Below are positions 61,080 to 64,000 of a DNA stretch of 64,000 bases, one piece after another. Numbering within the stretch: position 1 is the first letter of the stretch; each line of letters begins with the position of its first letter. A program made the position numbers and the translations under genes. The notes below the pieces were generated by a model. The model was not told where the DNA came from, ran no database searches, and worked only from the letters and a program-made list of their open reading frames with translations. The DNA is from Ryuthela nishihirai (taxonomy: Eukaryota > Arthropoda > Arachnida > Araneae > Heptathelidae): NCBI GenBank assembly GCA_038380435.1, contig JAWZYU010000024.1, positions 54,460,613 through 54,524,612 on the forward strand. The letters are read 5' to 3'.

Positions 61080-61430
61080 CAGCATGTGATGTGTTTGGAG
61101 ATGACCTTCTGCACAACAGTGTTTAATTCTGCTAGAATTTACCTGGTTGTGACTGTCTGTTCACTTGCACAATTCTTGCCAGTCTCCTTGTGCCCTCTGA
61201 TCCAAAGCTATTTTTTTCACAGGATCACTGATCACTGGTAATATTTGCTAAACGTTTGAAACAGTTGTGTGTGAAAAGCCCAATAAAATGGCCGTTTGGG
61301 ATATGTTAGAACCTGCACTCCTAGCACCAACTATCATGCCACGTTCAAAGTTGCTCAGGTCACTTGTTTTGCTCATTCTGATGTTCATTCTAACTAACTG
61401 ATGCTCAAAGAGCTGGTCTGCCTGATTTAT
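61080..61430 (-). mobile_element. Second, partial copy of the same Tc1-like element
   Basis: Repeats 60640-61010 in the same orientation: GGAGATGACCTTCTGCACAA, CACTTGCACAATTCTTGCCA, CACAGGATCACTGATCACTG, ACTATCATGCCACGTTCAAA, GAGCTGGTCTGCCTGATTTA. Only the N-terminal third of the transposase is present. It could be a tandem duplication or an independent truncated insertion. Confidence 0.7.
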
Positions 61431-61645
61431 ACAACGCAGGCTATATTTACAATGTATGAGTTCAGTAATTAATATTTTCTGCAGTTTACACTATCTACAT
61501 ATCAGAGGAAATACCTCATCATATGTGGGGTTCATACAGAGGTCAGCTGCAATAACATTATAGTGGCATATCAGCAACAATGTATATTTCAGTTTCCTTT
61601 TTACTACATATAACAGTGAAATCACATTAACATTAGGCTAGAACA

Positions 61646-61900
61646 TGGGTTGGGTTGTTTTACCTCTGAGCGGCACTTTTTTGCACATCTTGGGCTAAAT
61701 GGCCAGGTCACATGGACCTCGAAGGCTCAGAGAAGGTTGGGGGAGGGGATCCACTGGAACAGCTGTTGTGAGACAGATGGTAGCCTCCCGTCAAGGCCAT
61801 CCAGTATGTTCTTTAACGTGCACAGGGTATGGCTCTCCCGCACACAGGGCCACGGCTTAACGTCCCATCCGACAGCCGGCTGCCTTTCCAAGACCATCGG
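61646..61900 (-). repeat. SINE family A, 5'-truncated
   Basis: Tail complement GGGTTGGGTTGTTTTACCTC at the left, body to GACGCC-type end CAAGACCATCGG at the right. Perfect 13-bp target duplication TTAGGCTAGAACA at 61633-61645 and 61901-61913. The tRNA-like head is lost. Confidence 0.88.
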
Positions 61901-62252
61901 TTAGGCTAGAACAAGTTATTATACAGACTTAATAGTAAATATACGACATTATCTTTCTATGCTGAACAGCAAACTTCAGCATATAGACCTATCTGTTAAT
62001 TTACATCTATCAAGTTTACTGTTTACCTTATTTTTTATATAAAGGAGAGACCTCATGTTTAAGCCTGTAGGTCCAATCATGATGTACTTGTCACAAAAAC
62101 TTAGTTTATAGCCTCTCTGTCCATGCTGGTAAGTGATATCCAGTTGAAGGTGAATATCCTGTAGAAACTAACTTTTGGATTACTGAAGTCATGTCCTGTT
62201 GATATACATTATGATGATAGATGTTATAATTTGTGTATCTGCAGTGTGTAGC

Positions 62253-62800
62253 TTTCACATTGTACATGCTATCTGACAGGTTCTGCTCATTCAATTTACA
62301 GGCTGCCTTATGATGTTGCCTCTATCACAAGTAGTTGTGTGCACTTACTAACTAGTAAGGTTTTTCACTATTTTTGGCTTTATTGCAAGTTGACGCTGTG
62401 TGAAGTGTCTAGCCCTATTATATGCTGGTCTCCCAAATGCTTATGTAGCACTGGCATTAAAATGTACAATTAAAACTCATAAGTCTAAATCTAAAAGATC
62501 TGGGGACTGTGCAGGTCAATGATGAAGAATTAAAAAGAACTTTTTTTGCACTTTAAGTTGATCGTTTAGATTTAGTCATGAGTTTTTGTTGTACATCTGT
62601 TTAATCTCAGTGTTACATAAGTAGTTGGGAGACCAGCCTATACTAAGGCTAGGCACTTCATAGGCTTGCAGTAAAGTCCAAAACTGTAAAAAGTTTACTA
62701 ATTAGTAAGTGCACATGACTACCTGTGATAGAAGCAACGTCATGTTGCAACCTGTAAACAGACTGAAGAGAACCTGTCAGATAGCATGTAGAATGTGAAA
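62253..62800. repeat. Long fold-back hairpin
   Basis: Arms 62253-62500 and 62560-62800 are inverted and about 80% alike by eye, with a 59-base spacer. Paired words include CATGCTATCTGACAGGTTCT, GTGCACTTACTAACTAGTAA (with ...AATTAGTAA) and GGCTGGTCTCCCAA (with GCTGGTCTCCCAAA). No gene inside. A MITE or fold-back element is likely. Confidence 0.8.
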
Positions 62801-64000
62801 AATTATTTAATCTTTTTACAATTATACTGTATTTAAAAGTAAGTTAAATAACATTCCTTAGGATCACAGTCAAGACATTGCTACACTCCTTGCTTCATAT
62901 GCAACCTTTGCAGCAAGCTAATTGCTCCTACTTAAAGATACTTTTTAAGTTATGCTAAAAAGTTCCAAAGTGATTTGCTTAATTACATATTACCATTAGC
63001 CTTGTTGTTTTTGATGGCTCAGACAGATATTTCATTTTTCTTCTGCTGGATGTCTTGCACTCTGGAGTTATTGCTGTTTGCTTTGCCACTTGCCTGACCA
63101 TCACTAGCATATTCACTTGATGTTTATTGACTTCCATATACCAGTCTATTTTAACACCTGTTGCTATAGGCTTAGTTGTTAATGTTTTATAATATGATTC
63201 TTTCTTAAGCCAATCTTAGTCTTTTCAGGCTTCAGTTGCTTATCTGTCTTAATCCCTCCAAGAAACGATTTAACTTTTGTTAAAAACATTAAACAACTCT
63301 TCGTCTGGCACTAAATAGGTTTTTTTTCAAAGTTTAAATAAATAGGTTTTTCTTTAAGTTAAATAAGAGCTTTCCTTTGGCTGTCTGCCAGGTTGCCCGC
63401 ACAACAGGAGGCTTGAAGCAGATAGTAGATGTGGGATCTCGCTGTTACATACAGTTTCCCTTTGTAAATTTATTAGCATATTTTCAATTTATTACAGCTG
63501 GAATTTAGTTGGTGTGCTGCTAAAGGTTTGTATGTTGAATATTTTGTATTAAAGTATTATCTATTATAACCTGCACTAATTATTATTATTATTTTTTTGT
63601 TATTTTTTATATCCTGTTTGCTCTCTTACATAATATGAGGAGGTATTTCCCCTGATTTATACCGCAAACTGTGGTCACTTGATTTGTTATGTATTGGAAT
63701 GAACTATTTATGTGATGAGGGGTGGTGTTCCTAAATAAAATAGTTTCTTAGTGTATTTATAAGCTTTAACTGAAAAAAAATATGTTCTTTTAAAGTGTAA
63801 TCTTATTTTTAAAATGTTCAGATGCAATTTGATAAATTTTTGCAGAGTTCTGCTCTACAAAATATTTTACAAATTAAGAAAAAATTCACACTATACTAAA
63901 TTTAATTTCTTTCTGCAGGTTATTAACAAAGTAACCAGCTTCTGGAACTGTCTTTATAACCTACAGACCAGACAGTTGCTCATATTTAACTATCGGGGGG
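62801..64000. other. Right end of window, unassigned
   Basis: AT-rich with no supported gene. TTTCTTTCTGCAG at 63907-63919 resembles an acceptor, but the sequence after it runs off the window and does not match the kinase. Confidence 0.3.

Overview
The window is nuclear DNA from an animal, most likely an invertebrate. The only host gene I can recognise is the middle of a phosphorylase b kinase alpha regulatory subunit gene (PHKA type), on the + strand. Six short exons with consensus splice sites lie at 9235-9369, 11937-12046, 18212-18356, 28436-28580, 42076-42148 and 59449-59540, separated by introns of 2.6 to 17 kb. The wording (VQPARVLSH, STSKLY, KLKSGYINGTR, TSCITSLSFL) is closest, from memory, to arthropod alpha subunits. 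An arthropod-type DUF4817 transposase fragment at 20339 fits the same reading. No bacterial-type gene organisation, CRISPR array or operon is present, and I recognise no rRNA or functional tRNA gene.

The most interesting host feature is a pair of homologous 145-nt exons at 18212 and 28436. Both start in phase 0 and end in phase 1. Either one joins in frame to the exon before (12046) and the exon after (42076). Joining the two to each other makes the codons GAA CCT TGA, an immediate stop. This is the signature of mutually exclusive alternative exons.

Almost everything else is mobile DNA in the introns. 1-9.2 kb: a Gag-like fragment, a run of three tRNA-derived SINEs and a diverged non-coding repeat. 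9.9-16.1 kb: a SINE with a perfect 12-bp target duplication, then a LINE and a Penelope-like arm caught in a palindrome. 18.8-21.1 kb: a LINE carrying a 591-bp internally deleted transposon. 27-28 kb: an inverted SINE pair just upstream of the second alternative exon. 29.9-35.4 kb: the longest LINE copy, SINEs and a 74-bp palindromic MITE. 36.9-37.7 kb: nested SINEs. 40.0-41.5 kb: the LINE with the best preserved reverse transcriptase. 43-47 kb: two Tc1-like pseudogenes and inverted SINEs. 47-49.4 kb: a LINE with a hAT-type MITE in it. 50.1-53.0 kb: a complete but dead Tigger/pogo element. 54.4-58.2 kb: a Penelope-like retroelement between roughly 1-kb inverted repeats. 58.7-62.8 kb: mariner and Tc1 remnants, a SINE and a long fold-back hairpin.

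All transposon genes seen carry stops or frameshifts. Family names rest on motifs read by eye. No database search was run.
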